A stretch of 64,000 nt of DNA from Cupriavidus basilensis OR16 (GTDB lineage Bacteria; Pseudomonadota; Gammaproteobacteria; Burkholderiales; Burkholderiaceae). Every line of letters begins with the position of its first letter. Positions within the stretch are counted from its first letter, which is position 1. Made by a program: the position numbers and the translations under genes. Shown piece after piece: positions 23,175 to 32,188 of the stretch. Below the pieces are notes generated by a model. It made no database searches and was not told the DNA's origin. It was given only the letters and a program-made list of their open reading frames with translations. The stretch covers positions 177,634 through 241,633 of the forward strand of contig NZ_AHJE01000044.1 of the NCBI RefSeq assembly GCF_000243095.1, in the 5' to 3' direction.

Positions 23175-24239
23175 CTAGTTGGCAAGGGCGCTGCCCGCGG
23201 CCTTCAGGGCAAGTCGGTCGGCCAGCAGCACAATGGCGGCCCCGATCACCGTGGCTGCCACGCGGTCCATCAGCATGCCGCTGTCGGCCGGCTGGCTCGC
23301 GCCCATGATCATCACCATCAGCGGGGTCATGACTGCCGAGTAGGCCAGGTAGTTGCGCAACCGCAGCAGTAGCCGCATGCCCGCCAGCCATCCCGCGTTG
23401 AACGCTAGCACCCAGTAAGGGAGCTGGTGGCCCAGCAGCAAGCTCGCGCCAAGCACGCCGAGCAGGGTGCCGGCCACGCGCTGCGTGGTCTTCACGGCGA
23501 TGCCCTCGGGCTGCCGCTGCAGCAGGATCGCCACGCTCAGCGCGATCCATTCGAAGTGATGGCCCGGGAACAGCCAGCGCAGCACGCAGGCGCTGCCCAG
23601 GCCGAGCGTCAGCCGCAACGTGTACTGCCATCCGGCCCACTGCGATAGGGTGCGCCGCCATCGCCGCAGGCGTTGCGCCGTGGTGGGCATCGGCAAGGGC
23701 GTGCCCGGCTGCGGCGGCGCTTTGGCCCCGGGCGCGATGAGCAGGCACAGCAGGCAGGTCCAGAGCGCGCCGGCCAGCGTGAGCAGGAGAAATCCTGCCC
23801 GATGCGGCGCGGCGCTTGCCGCGCCTGTGGCGATGATCAGGAACAGGATGAAGCGCGTGGCCGCGATCGCCAGCGGGCGGCTGTAGCCGCTGATGCTGGC
23901 CGCCGCGCCGGCCAGCAAGAGGACGATGACATCGGTCAGGGCGCCGCGGCCTGCCGCGACGGCCGCGATGGCCGCGGCAGCGGCAACCGGCGCAAGCACG
24001 GTTGCCAGCGGCTTGATGCGGGGTTCGTTCCGCGCGTCGATGCCGGATCCGGCGACCGCCCCGGCGCCGATCGCCAGGCTGCCGAGCGCGGCGGCCTGGC
24101 CAAGCGCGATCTGCCCGGCAGCGCCGGCCAGCAGCAGCGGCATGCCCATGCCCAGGGCTGCCGCGAGCATCTCGCGCGGATGCACCTGCGCGCCGGCCGC
24201 CCAATGGATGGCCTTGGCAAGATGGGTCTTTTCGCTCAA
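23175..24239 (-). CDS. FUSC-family inner-membrane protein
   Basis: A 354-residue protein with two sets of helices separated by a cytoplasmic stretch (about 165-205) and a second set beginning with WAGWQYTLRLTLGLGSACVL, the pattern of FUSC/aromatic acid exporter and YccS-like proteins. Substrate unknown. TTG at 24239 is chosen as start: it overlaps the stop of the AraC gene (TTGA), follows a purine-rich sequence, and the frame upstream is Arg-rich. It lies between the broken araC-like gene and marR on the same strand. Confidence 0.72.
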   Translation of the reverse strand: MSEKTHLAKAIHWAAGAQVHPREMLAAALGMGMPLLLAGAAGQIALGQAAALGSLAIGAGAVAGSGIDARNEPRIKPLATVLAPVAAAAAIAAVAAGRGALTDVIVLLLAGAAASISGYSRPLAIAATRFILFLIIATGAASAAPHRAGFLLLTLAGALWTCLLCLLIAPGAKAPPQPGTPLPMPTTAQRLRRWRRTLSQWAGWQYTLRLTLGLGSACVLRWLFPGHHFEWIALSVAILLQRQPEGIAVKTTQRVAGTLLGVLGASLLLGHQLPYWVLAFNAGWLAGMRLLLRLRNYLAYSAVMTPLMVMIMGASQPADSGMLMDRVAATVIGAAIVLLADRLALKAAGSALAN

Positions 24240-25034
24240 TGTCCGCCCCCGTGATTGCGGGACTCCGTCGCCAGGAAATCTCGTGGCGCCCGGCCCAGCG
24301 CGCGCCGGAACATGGTGGAGAAGGCGCCGGCATTGGCATAGCCGGTTTCGGCCGCCACGTGCGCAAGCGGCTTGCCACGGCTCATCAGGTCCACGGCGTG
24401 CGCGAGCCGCAACTGCTGGCGCCAGGCGGCAAAGCTGGTGCGCAGCTCGGTGCGGAACAGCCGCGCCAAGGTGCGCTCGCTGGCGCCCGTCAGTTCGGCC
24501 CATTGCGCCAGGCTCAGTGCCGAGCCGGGCTGCTCCATCAAGGCATCGCACAGCGCTTTAAGGCGGCGGTCGGTGGGCAGGGCCAATCCCGGCCAGAGCG
24601 TGGGGCCGCCCGCAATTCCTCGAGCAGCAAGGCGGCGCTTAACTGGCGCCGGCGCGCGGACAAGCGGGCGCATCGGTCAGCGCCACCATCAGGTTGCGCA
24701 TCAGCGCCGACACTTCCACGACCGCGCAGGTGGTGAGCGACAGGGGCGCCGCCGCGGGCAGCACGTAGCAGGCATGTAGCGCCGCGTCGCCCAGCGTGAC
24801 CACCTCGTGCTCCACATCCGGCGGAATCCACACCGCGCGCATGGTCGGTACCACCCAGGTGGTGCCGGCCGCGGTCACGCGGATGCTGCCCCGCGAGGGG
24901 AAGGACACCTGCCCCCAGGCATGCCGATGGCGGCGAATGATCGCGTTGGGCGGCGGCAGGCGCAGGTGCACGATGACGGGCTGCTCGGCGGTAGGCTGGG
25001 TCAGCGGAACGGGCTGGTAGGTGGTGCGTGGCAT
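24236..25034 (-). pseudogene. AraC-family regulator, broken by frameshifts
   Basis: The gene starts at 25034 with a cupin-like sensor domain (MPRTTYQPVPLTQPTAEQPV, later HRHAWGQVSFPSRGSIRV) and ends with a clear AraC double helix-turn-helix (TGASERTLARLFRTELRTSF and AHVAAETGYANAGAFSTMFR) finishing at 24236. These parts lie in different frames. Between them, at about 24600-24665, a third frame gives the connecting stretch RRRQLSAALLLEELRAAP. So at least two indels split the gene. If real, no full regulator is made. It is divergent from the DASS transporter and upstream of the FUSC gene, both possible former targets. Confidence 0.75.
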
Positions 25035-25179
25035 CTGTATTGGCGCAGTGTCGGCGCTGCTCGGGCGCGCGTTTCGGGTGTGGCTGGCATTCGTAAGAAA
25101 TTGCCCGCGAAGTGTAACCCGGCCAGATGGCCGCGCCCTACGATGGCGCTCATCGCATGGCACCATGGAGTTCCCTCGC

Positions 25180-26658
25180 ATGAGCAATACCAGTCAGCCC
25201 GGCTTGCCGCCCCCGGCCAGTATTCCCGTCAGTCCCTCCGCCTCCAAGGCGCCCCCGGCCGCTGGCCCCGCCGCGGGCAAGCTATCGGACAGCGTGCGCG
25301 CCGCCACGGTCATCGCCCTGTGCGTGGCGGCGGTATGGCTGGCGGGCCGCGCCACCGGCGCACCCGGCGGCCTGCTGCTGGCGGCGGCGCTGGTGCTTTC
25401 CACCGTGTGCTGCTGGGCGCTGGGCGTGCTGCCCGAGCCGGCTACGACGCTGCTGTTCTTCCTGTGCGCCGTCGTGCTGCACGTGGCGCCGGCCTCGGTG
25501 GTGTTCTCGGGCTTTGCCTCCACCGCGTGGTGGCTCATGTTCGGCGGCGCGGTGACAGGCGTGGCCTTGCGCCAGACCGGGCTGGCGCAGCGGCTGGCGG
25601 CCATCATCTTTCGTGGCCGGGTGGGCAGCTATCGCCAGGTGATCGGCACCGTGGCGGTGAGCGCCGTGGGGCTGGCGTTCCTGATGCCGTCGACCACCGG
25701 ACGCGTGCTGCTGCTGATGCCGATCGTGCTGGCGCTGGCCGACCGGCTAGGCTTCGCGCCCGGCTCCAACGGCCGCATCGGCATGGTGCTGACGGTGGCC
25801 GCCGCCAGCTACATGCCGCCCACCACCATCCTGCCGGCCAATATCCCGAACAGCGTGCTGCTCGGCGCGGCCAGCTCGCTGTACGGCGTCAACCTGAGCT
25901 ATGGCAGTTATCTCCTGCTGCATTTCCCCATCCTCGGCTTGCTGAAGACCGTGATGCTGGTCTGGCTGGTCTGCCGCATGTTTCCGGAGCATGGGCCGAT
26001 CGCGGCGCTGGCCCGCGAGCAAGCGAGCGCGCCGAGCCGCCAGGAAAAGTGGCTGGCGGTCATCCTGGCGCTGGCCGTGGCCGGGTTTGCCACGGACACG
26101 CTGCACGGCGTCTCGCCGGCCTGGATCTCGCTGGCCGCGTGCATCGTCTGCCTGCTGCCCGGCGTGGGCCTGGTTTCCTCGCGCATGCTGGCCGAGCAGG
26201 TGCACCTCACGCCCCTGATCTATGTGGCCGGCTTTCTCGGCCTGGGCGCGGTGGTGGAATCCACCGGGCTGGGGACCGCCATCAGCACGGCGCTGCTGCG
26301 CTGGCTGCCTCTTTCGCCGGGGCATACCGCCTCCAATGTGGCCGCGCTCGGCGCGGTCGGGGCGAGCCTGGGGCTGATGACGACGCTGCCCGGATTGCCG
26401 GCCGTGCTCGCGCCGCTGGCCAAGCAGCTGGCGCAGGCCACGGGTTTGTCGCTGGAAGCCGTGTTGATGTTGCAGGTCCCCGTGTTCTCCACGGTGTTCT
26501 TCCCCTACCAGTCGCCGCCCATCGTGATTGCCATGCAGCTCGGCGGCGTGGGGCTGCGCGACGGAACCCGCCTATGCCTGGCGCTGGCCGCGCTGACCTT
26601 GCTGGTGCTGCTGCCGCTGGACTACTTCTGGTGGCGGTTGCTGGGCTACCTGCCGTGA
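25180..26658 (+). CDS. DASS/SLC13-type anion transporter
   Basis: A 492-residue membrane protein with about 12 helices. Landmarks are FLMPSTTGRVLLLMPIVLAL and PPTTILPANIPNSVL in the first half and QVPVFSTVFFPYQSPPIVIA in the second, the paired substrate-site signatures of the divalent anion:sodium symporters. Likely substrates are dicarboxylates or sulfate. ATG 25180 is preferred because GGAG lies nine bases ahead; the frame runs further upstream into the leader of the divergent araC-like gene. Downstream gene follows after 117 bp. Confidence 0.85.
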   Translation: MSNTSQPGLPPPASIPVSPSASKAPPAAGPAAGKLSDSVRAATVIALCVAAVWLAGRATGAPGGLLLAAALVLSTVCCWALGVLPEPATTLLFFLCAVVLHVAPASVVFSGFASTAWWLMFGGAVTGVALRQTGLAQRLAAIIFRGRVGSYRQVIGTVAVSAVGLAFLMPSTTGRVLLLMPIVLALADRLGFAPGSNGRIGMVLTVAAASYMPPTTILPANIPNSVLLGAASSLYGVNLSYGSYLLLHFPILGLLKTVMLVWLVCRMFPEHGPIAALAREQASAPSRQEKWLAVILALAVAGFATDTLHGVSPAWISLAACIVCLLPGVGLVSSRMLAEQVHLTPLIYVAGFLGLGAVVESTGLGTAISTALLRWLPLSPGHTASNVAALGAVGASLGLMTTLPGLPAVLAPLAKQLAQATGLSLEAVLMLQVPVFSTVFFPYQSPPIVIAMQLGGVGLRDGTRLCLALAALTLLVLLPLDYFWWRLLGYLP

Positions 26659-26775
26659 ACTGGCCGCCAGCAAGCTTGCGCCAACTGAGGCATGATCTCG
26701 GCCTTCGACTTCTGGTTAACCCCCAGTCCCAGGCAGACGGGCATGCGGGTAAGCCGAGCGCCACTGTAGAAGGCA

Positions 26776-27753
26776 ATGATGACGACAAGAGCGGACTGCG
26801 CGCCGCAAGCGCAAGCGAGCCCGGTGGGCGGCGCAAGCTGGATGACCCTGCTGCTGGCCACCGCCTGCGGGCTGATCGTCGGGCTGAGCTCGGTGGCGGC
26901 GCAGGTCCTGGTGCCGTTTGCCGCGCACCTCGCGCCTGAGCACGCGCGCGGGCGTGTCGTCGGCAACGTCATGAGCGGCCTGATGCTGGGCATCATGCTG
27001 GCCCGCCCGGTCGCAAGCCTGGTTGCCGACCTGTGGGGCTGGCATGCCATCTTCGCGGGCTCGGCCGTGGGCATGGCGCTGCTCGCCGCCGTGCTCATGC
27101 GGTTGCTGCCGGATCGCCGCCCGGCGCCCGCGGTGCGCTATGGCGCGCTGCTCGCGTCCATGTGGCGGTTGCTGTGCGCGCAGCCCGTGCTGCGCCGGCG
27201 GGCGGCCTACCAGGCGTGCATGTTCGGGGCATTCAGCCTGTTCTGGACCACCGTGCCCCTGTGGCTGGCCGGCCCTGAGTTCGGCCTGAGCCAGAAGGGC
27301 ATCGCGCTGTTCGCGCTGGCCGGCGTGGCGGGCGCGGTGGCCGCGCCCATCGCCGGGCGCCAGGCCGATCGCGGCCATGGCCAGGGCATGACGATGTTCG
27401 CCATGTTGCTGGCTGCCGGCTCGTTTGTGCTGGGCCAGGCCGGCACGCCCGGCTCGCCCCTGGCCCTGGCGGCGCTGACGATTGCCGCCATCGCGCTGGA
27501 TTTTGGCGTGGCGGCCAACCTGGTCGTGGGCCAGCGCGCCATCTTTGCGCTGGGCGCGGCCTATCGCAGCCGCCTGAACGGGCTGTTCATGGCCATTTTC
27601 TTCACCGGCGGCGCGGTGGCTTCGGCCGTCGGGGCATGGGCCTTCGCCCTGGGCGGCTGGACGCTCACCAGCTGGATCGGCTTCGGCTTGCCGGCAATGG
27701 CTGGCCTGTACTTCGCAACGCAGCGGCGGCTCGCAGGCGTGCCGCGGCACTGA
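26776..27753 (+). CDS. MFS transporter lacking its N-terminal helices
   Basis: A 325-residue frame that matches the sugar-efflux/DHA1 type of MFS protein from helix 4 on ([20 protein letters not shown], then [20 protein letters not shown]). Full proteins are near 400 residues; the first three helices and the A-motif loop are missing. The first 20 residues ([20 protein letters not shown]) are unrelated leader. AAGG precedes the ATG, but the gene is most likely a 5'-truncated remnant. It ends before a good terminator. Confidence 0.7.
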   Translation: MMTTRADCAPQAQASPVGGASWMTLLLATACGLIVGLSSVAAQVLVPFAAHLAPEHARGRVVGNVMSGLMLGIMLARPVASLVADLWGWHAIFAGSAVGMALLAAVLMRLLPDRRPAPAVRYGALLASMWRLLCAQPVLRRRAAYQACMFGAFSLFWTTVPLWLAGPEFGLSQKGIALFALAGVAGAVAAPIAGRQADRGHGQGMTMFAMLLAAGSFVLGQAGTPGSPLALAALTIAAIALDFGVAANLVVGQRAIFALGAAYRSRLNGLFMAIFFTGGAVASAVGAWAFALGGWTLTSWIGFGLPAMAGLYFATQRRLAGVPRH

Positions 27754-27771
27754 TCCCGGATCGCCTGGGGC

Positions 27772-27797
27772 AAAGAGCGCGTCCAGCGCTTTTTTTT
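27772..27797 (+). terminator. Rho-independent terminator after the MFS gene
   Basis: A short stem AGCGC (27776-27780) and GCGCT (27786-27790) is followed by an eight-base T-run. It lies 19 bp after the stop of the MFS frame. Confidence 0.65.
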
Positions 27798-28093
27798 CGC
27801 GCGGCGACCTGGTCCATCGATGCTCCCGTACTTCAGCCAGTACTTTTTTTTGCGTTCCGGGGCAAATGACTGTATTTCCTGTCAACCGGACGTATTACTA
27901 TTCGTTACCAAATATTACGCGGTGGAAACAACTAGCCCGGCGGCCCCCCACGCCGCCGTGCGTGCCGTGTGATCCAGGCCAAGCCTGGCCGCCAACCTGC
28001 CACCGTCGTGGTGGGCGCGGAGGTTCTGAACGTAAGCGCAGCACCACAAGACCGGGTACCGGCTTTGCTGCATCGGGAACAGGGGAGCGTCAA
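27798..28093. other. Leader region of the DUF535 gene
   Basis: About 300 bp. The part 27840-27925 is AT-rich and is the likely promoter. The rest can be read in frame with DUF535 but is Pro/Arg/Thr-rich and unlike the family. No separate gene is seen. Confidence 0.4.
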
Positions 28094-29149
28094 GTGGTGC
28101 AAGGACCAATCTCGAGCCTTCAATGGCTGTCGGGGATGAGTGGCAGGGGATTATTTTACGATCTCGGGCCATTTTTCTATTTTCGCTATCTGGCGACGCT
28201 CACGGCGTTGTCGGCGTTTTGCTACCCGCCGGGCGGCAAACGATGGATTTTCAAGCGTTTCAAGTTGATTTGCCGCTCTGCATTCCGCTTTGCCGCGGTG
28301 CGCAGCTGGCTGCAGGCGGTGGACTCCTGCGCGCTGATGCAGCGCGTGGCCATGGCCAAGCCCTCACTGCTCGAGCGTCCGTATCGTCCGCTGGGCGCAT
28401 TTGGCCTGAGCTTTCGCGAGCGCATGCGCACGGTGCTGGAGCACTACCGGGCCATGAGCACGCTGGTGCCGCTGGCGCTGAGCGAACGCGTCTACGTGGG
28501 CGGCGGGCTCGCGTGGGCGATGGGCGACGGCCGCTATACGCTGCGCCTGGCGGATTCCGGCCCGAACCCCAAGGAGGGCGAACTGGCCTTCTATTGGCTG
28601 GATACGGCCAGCGGCGTCTGCCTGAGCCAGCTCAGCTTCTACCTGGCGCAAGGCAAAGGCGGCACGGAGATTTTCGTCGGGGGCCTGCAAGGCCCCATGG
28701 GTGAGAACAGCCGCGACCTGATCCGCGAATCCACCAAGGCGTGCGAAGGCTTGCGTCCCAAGGACGCGGTGATGGAGGCCCTGCTCGGCTTTGCCGCCGC
28801 GCTTGGGGTGCAGCGTATCGTGGGTGTCAGCAAGAAAAATCACGTTGGGCGCCAACGCTACACCCCGCGCGAGATCCGCAGCGACTACGAGGGCTTCTGG
28901 ATGGAGTCCGCCGGCCAGCCAATGCCTTGCGGCAATGTCGAGATGCCGGTCAACCAGCCGCGCCGCGATGTGATGGAGCTGCCGTCCAAGAAGCGCTCGG
29001 CGTACCGCCGCAAGCTGGCCCAGGTAGAGGCGATCCATGCGGCCGTGCGCGAGTGGTTCGCGGCGCCCGCCGTGCCGCATGCAACAACCCCCGCGCCTGC
29101 CCTGATGCAAGTCATTGCGCCGGCCGGCGCGGAGCCGCTCGCGGCTTAA
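28094..29149 (+). CDS. VirK/YbjX (DUF535) family protein
   Basis: A 351-residue cytoplasmic protein with the DUF535 features: LLERPYRPLGAFGLSFRERM, the central GELAFYWLDTASGVCLSQLS strand region and GVSKKNHVGRQRYTPREIRS near residue 245. Family members include VirK and YbjX; they are linked to virulence or envelope stress, but the reaction is unknown. GTG at 28094 is chosen because AGGGGAG lies six bases ahead; an ATG at 28136 is the alternative. The gene stands alone, with a strong terminator behind it. The last 40 residues are Pro/Ala-rich and not conserved in type. Confidence 0.8.
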   Translation: MVQGPISSLQWLSGMSGRGLFYDLGPFFYFRYLATLTALSAFCYPPGGKRWIFKRFKLICRSAFRFAAVRSWLQAVDSCALMQRVAMAKPSLLERPYRPLGAFGLSFRERMRTVLEHYRAMSTLVPLALSERVYVGGGLAWAMGDGRYTLRLADSGPNPKEGELAFYWLDTASGVCLSQLSFYLAQGKGGTEIFVGGLQGPMGENSRDLIRESTKACEGLRPKDAVMEALLGFAAALGVQRIVGVSKKNHVGRQRYTPREIRSDYEGFWMESAGQPMPCGNVEMPVNQPRRDVMELPSKKRSAYRRKLAQVEAIHAAVREWFAAPAVPHATTPAPALMQVIAPAGAEPLAA

Positions 29150-29196
29150 GGAGGGCGGCGAAGGGAGGGCGGCGGCAGGCCGCCATGGCGGCGCAC

Positions 29197-29229
29197 AAAA
29201 AAGCGCGGGCTTCGGCCCGCGCTTTTTTT
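29197..29229 (+). terminator. Rho-independent terminator after the DUF535 gene
   Basis: GCGCGGGC (29203-29210), a TTCG tetraloop and GCCCGCGC (29215-29222), flanked by A6 on the left and T7 on the right. A textbook intrinsic terminator that could work in both directions. Confidence 0.9.
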
Positions 29230-29257
29230 CGCGCCGGGATTGCAGTAAACCCTAGTA

Positions 29258-29273
29258 GTCTAGGTTTATAGAC
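29258..29273. promoter_or_regulatory. Candidate GntR operator
   Basis: GTCTA (29258-29262), six bases, TAGAC (29269-29273) form an inverted repeat in an AT-rich stretch 83 bp upstream of the GntR gene. A second overlapping dyad, AAACC...GGTTT, covers 29247-29267. Position and spacing fit a GntR/UTRA site; binding is inferred. Confidence 0.45.
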
Positions 29274-29355
29274 CTTATTAAAGTAAGCCACTTCCAGCCG
29301 GCGATGACACGCCGGCACCCCGTCAGTTCTCGCAGTCGCTGCGTGGCTCCCGCCG

Positions 29356-30168
29356 ATGATGCCCAATCCAGCTTTCACCGCCTTGCCCGCCTCCAGCGAT
29401 CTCCTGTCCCGCAGCCGCCAGCCGGTCTACCTCCAGCTCGCCACGATCTTCCGCCGCCATATCGAGAGCGGCGAGTGGCGCCAGGGTGCGCGCATTCCGT
29501 CGCTCGAGCAGCTTTGCCGCGAATTCGGCGTGGCGCGCATGACCATGCATCACGCGCTCTCCATGCTCGACGAAGAAGGCCTGCTGACCCGCGAGCGCGG
29601 GCGCGGTACGTTCGTCAAGGCAGGCTGCCGCGAGCGCCGCGCCATGATGCTGCCGGTGAGCTGGGACCAGGTGGTGGCGATCGGCGAGCAACTCGATACC
29701 GAGGCGCTGTCCGAGTCCGACGGCACCGTGACTCTGCCGGACGAGCTAGGCATGCCTTGCGCCGCGGCGCGCGCGCCGGGCTATCACTTCCTGCGGCGCC
29801 TGCACCGGATCGAGCAGCGCCCGTTCGCGCTGGGCGAGGTCTATATCGAGGCCAGCGTGTTTGCCCGTGAGCCGGAAGCGTTCCGCCACGGGCCCTCGGT
29901 GCCGGTGCTCGACCGTTTCCCCCAACTGAAAGTCACGGCCGCCAGGCAGCGCTTGTCGATCATCGCGGCGGGCGCGGAATCGGCCGCTCGGCTGGCTTTG
30001 CCCGTTGGCGCGCCGGTGGCCGAGTTGCGGCGCTACGCCTGTGTCGATGGCGTGATCGTCTATTACGCGCGCATCGAGTTCCCGAGCGAGTTCGTATGCC
30101 TGGATTTCGACCTGCTCGCGCACGGCGCGGGCGCCACCCCGGCACGCCGCTCACGCAGTCCTGACTAG
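29356..30168 (+). CDS. GntR/HutC-type regulator with UTRA domain
   Basis: A 270-residue regulator. The winged helix occupies about residues 22-92 ([20 protein letters not shown], then [20 protein letters not shown] and RGRGTFV). A UTRA ligand domain follows (about 125-258), with [20 protein letters not shown] and [20 protein letters not shown]. HutC-type members bind small carboxylates, sugars or histidine derivatives. It lies 43 bp upstream of the TPP-enzyme gene on the same strand, so it probably controls that gene. Two ATGs in tandem start it. Confidence 0.88.
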   Translation: MMPNPAFTALPASSDLLSRSRQPVYLQLATIFRRHIESGEWRQGARIPSLEQLCREFGVARMTMHHALSMLDEEGLLTRERGRGTFVKAGCRERRAMMLPVSWDQVVAIGEQLDTEALSESDGTVTLPDELGMPCAAARAPGYHFLRRLHRIEQRPFALGEVYIEASVFAREPEAFRHGPSVPVLDRFPQLKVTAARQRLSIIAAGAESAARLALPVGAPVAELRRYACVDGVIVYYARIEFPSEFVCLDFDLLAHGAGATPARRSRSPD

Positions 30169-30211
30169 CCCAACCCGAACCCATCCCCGAACCCATCCCC
30201 CAACGCGCCAA

Positions 30212-31826
30212 ATGGAAAAGAACAAGATGCCGAATACCGACCGCAACCCAGGAGCCCCTGCCAGCCATGGAGACAACGGGCAGGGCGAGATGAACGGCGC
30301 CGAGAGCCTGGTCAAGACCCTGCTGGCTTGCGGCGTGGACACCTGCTTTGCCAACCCCGGCACCAGCGAGATGCACTTCGTGGCCGCGCTCGACCGTATC
30401 CCGGGCATGCGTTGCGTGCTGGGCCTGTTCGAAGGCGTGGTGACCGGGGCGGCCGACGGCTACGCGCGCATGGCCGACAAGCCGGCGGCCACGCTGCTGC
30501 ATTGCGGCCCGGGCCTGGCCAATGGCCTGGCCAACCTGCACAATGCGCGCCGCGCGCAGACGCCGGTGATCAACATCGTGGGCGACCAGGCCACTTACCA
30601 CCGTCCGTTCGACGCGCCGCTGACGGCCGACACCGAAGGCTGGGCGCGCCCCGTCTCGGTCTGGACCCGCACCGCCACGGATGCCGCGTCGGTCGGCGCC
30701 GACGCCGCCACGGCGGTGCAGGCCGCGTGCGCGCCCCCGCGGGGTCGCCAGCCTGATCCTGCCCTCGGATGTCTGCTGGGACGCAGGTGGCAAGGTGGGC
30801 GTGCCGCTGGCGCCGCTGCCCGTGCCCAAGGTCTCGCCCGACGCCATCCAGCAGGCCGCGCGCGTGCTGCGCTCGGGCCAGCCCACGCTGATCGTGCTGG
30901 CCGGCACCGCGCTGCGCGAAGCGCCGCTGGCCGATGCGCACCGCATCGCCGCCGCCACCGATGCGCGCCTGATCACGCCGATGTCCAACGCGCGCGTGTC
31001 GCGCGGCCGCGGCCGCTTCAACGTGGATCGGGTGCCTTATTCCGGCGACGTGGCGCGCGACAAGCTGGCGGGCATCCGCAACATCATCCTGGTGGGCGCG
31101 CCGCCGCCGGTGACATTCTTCGCCTACCCGGGCAAGTCGCCGCGCCCGTATCCGGAAGATGCTGAAATCCATGTGCTGGCCCGTCCGGAACAAGACCTGG
31201 CCGAAGCGCTGGCGCGCCTGGCCGACGAGCTGGGCGCACCCATGGTGTCGGTGCCGGCTTCAGTCGCTTCGCGAGGGATCGCCAAGGGCGCGGTGACCTC
31301 CGAGGCGGTCGCGCAGACGCTGACCGCACTGCTGCCCGAGCAGGCCATCGTGGTGGAAGAGAGCGTGAGCTTTGGCCGTGCCTTCTACCCGGGTACCGTG
31401 CATGCCGCGCCGCATGACTGGTTGCAACTCACCGGCGGTGCCATCGGCGATGGGTTGCCGCTTGCCACTGGCGCGGCTGTTGCCGCGCCGGGGCGCCGTG
31501 TTGTCGCGTTGCAGGCCGATGGCTCCGGCATGTACACGCTGCAATCGCTGTGGACGATGGCGCGGGAGAAGCTTGACGTTACCGTGGTGATCCTGGCGAA
31601 CCGGAAGTATGCGATTTTGCTGGGTGAGCTGGCTGGGGTCGGGGCCAATCCGGGCAAGACCGCGCTGGATATGCTGGATATCGGCAATCCCGATCTTGAC
31701 TGGGTACAGCTGGCTAACGGGATGGGGGTGGAGGCTGCGCGGGCTGAGGACATGGAGCGGTTTGCTGAGTTGTTCAGCATGGCTAATGTCAGGCGGGGGC
31801 CGTTTGTTATTGAGTTGGTGATTTGA
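30212..31826 (+). pseudogene. TPP-dependent acetolactate synthase/decarboxylase-like gene, frameshifted
   Basis: Two frames make up one enzyme of about 535 residues. The first (30212 to about 30740) has the TPP pyrimidine-binding part: [36 protein letters not shown] and the catalytic Glu in [18 protein letters not shown]. The second (to 31826) has the central domain and the pyrophosphate motif GDGLPLATGAA ... ADGSGMYTLQSLWTMAREKL with NRKYAILLGEL. They join at a C5/G4 stretch, 30731-30742, where a one-base change would restore one frame. Relatives are acetolactate synthase large subunit and benzoylformate decarboxylase-like enzymes. The true start may be the ATG at 30290. Substrate unknown. 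Confidence 0.8.
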
Positions 31827-31883
31827 GGGGGGATGTAGGTTAATGGCAGCTGCAACTGCAACTGCTTAACGTCAAGGGCAACC

Positions 31884-31989
31884 CCTCGTCGCCGGACGAA
31901 AAGAGCGGCCGGAGGCCAAACTCGCATCGCCTTAAGGCGATACTCAAACATGGCCTCCTCGTTTCCGCTCTTTTCGCCCGACGACGAGG
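31884..31989. repeat. Nested long inverted repeat
   Basis: Outer arms 31884-31908 and 31965-31989 pair over 25 bp with two mismatches (the inner 12 bp, CGAAAAGAGCGG, are perfect). Inside are GGAGGCCA/TGGCCTCC (31911-31918 and 31951-31958) and a perfect 16-bp palindrome ATCGCCTTAAGGCGAT at 31926-31941. The whole could fold into one long rod about 106 bases long. It may be a mobile intergenic repeat or a bidirectional terminator. Confidence 0.65.
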
Positions 31990-32041
31990 CGCCCCATAAC
32001 GGGAGAGGAAAGGCAGACGGCTCGCTGCGCATCGCGCTCGG

Positions 32042-32069
32042 GTTATTTGCGCCCGGGGGCGCAAATAAC
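32042..32069. repeat. Perfect 13-bp hairpin
   Basis: GTTATTTGCGCCC (32042-32054), GG, and GGGCGCAAATAAC (32057-32069). Confidence 0.65.
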
Positions 32070-32108
32070 GGCTAAGCCGAATGGTGTTTTGATCCCACTG
32101 GTTCCGTT

Positions 32109-32136
32109 GTGTTTCCCGCCTGGGGGCGGGAAACAC
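32109..32136. repeat. Perfect 12-bp hairpin
   Basis: GTGTTTCCCGCC (32109-32120), TGGG, and GGCGGGAAACAC (32125-32136). Third strong hairpin of this intergenic region. Confidence 0.65.
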
Positions 32137-32188
32137 GGCTACACGGGGTTGATGTTCCAATTCTCCCGCTGGTTTGCCCGGCCCGGGC

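Larger units (their letters stand above)
31827..32188. other. Convergent intergenic region with strong hairpins
   Basis: About 360 bp between two convergent genes. It contains no gene but three separate strong inverted repeats, described next. A short direct repeat of CTGCAA units lies at about 31847-31863. Confidence 0.6.
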
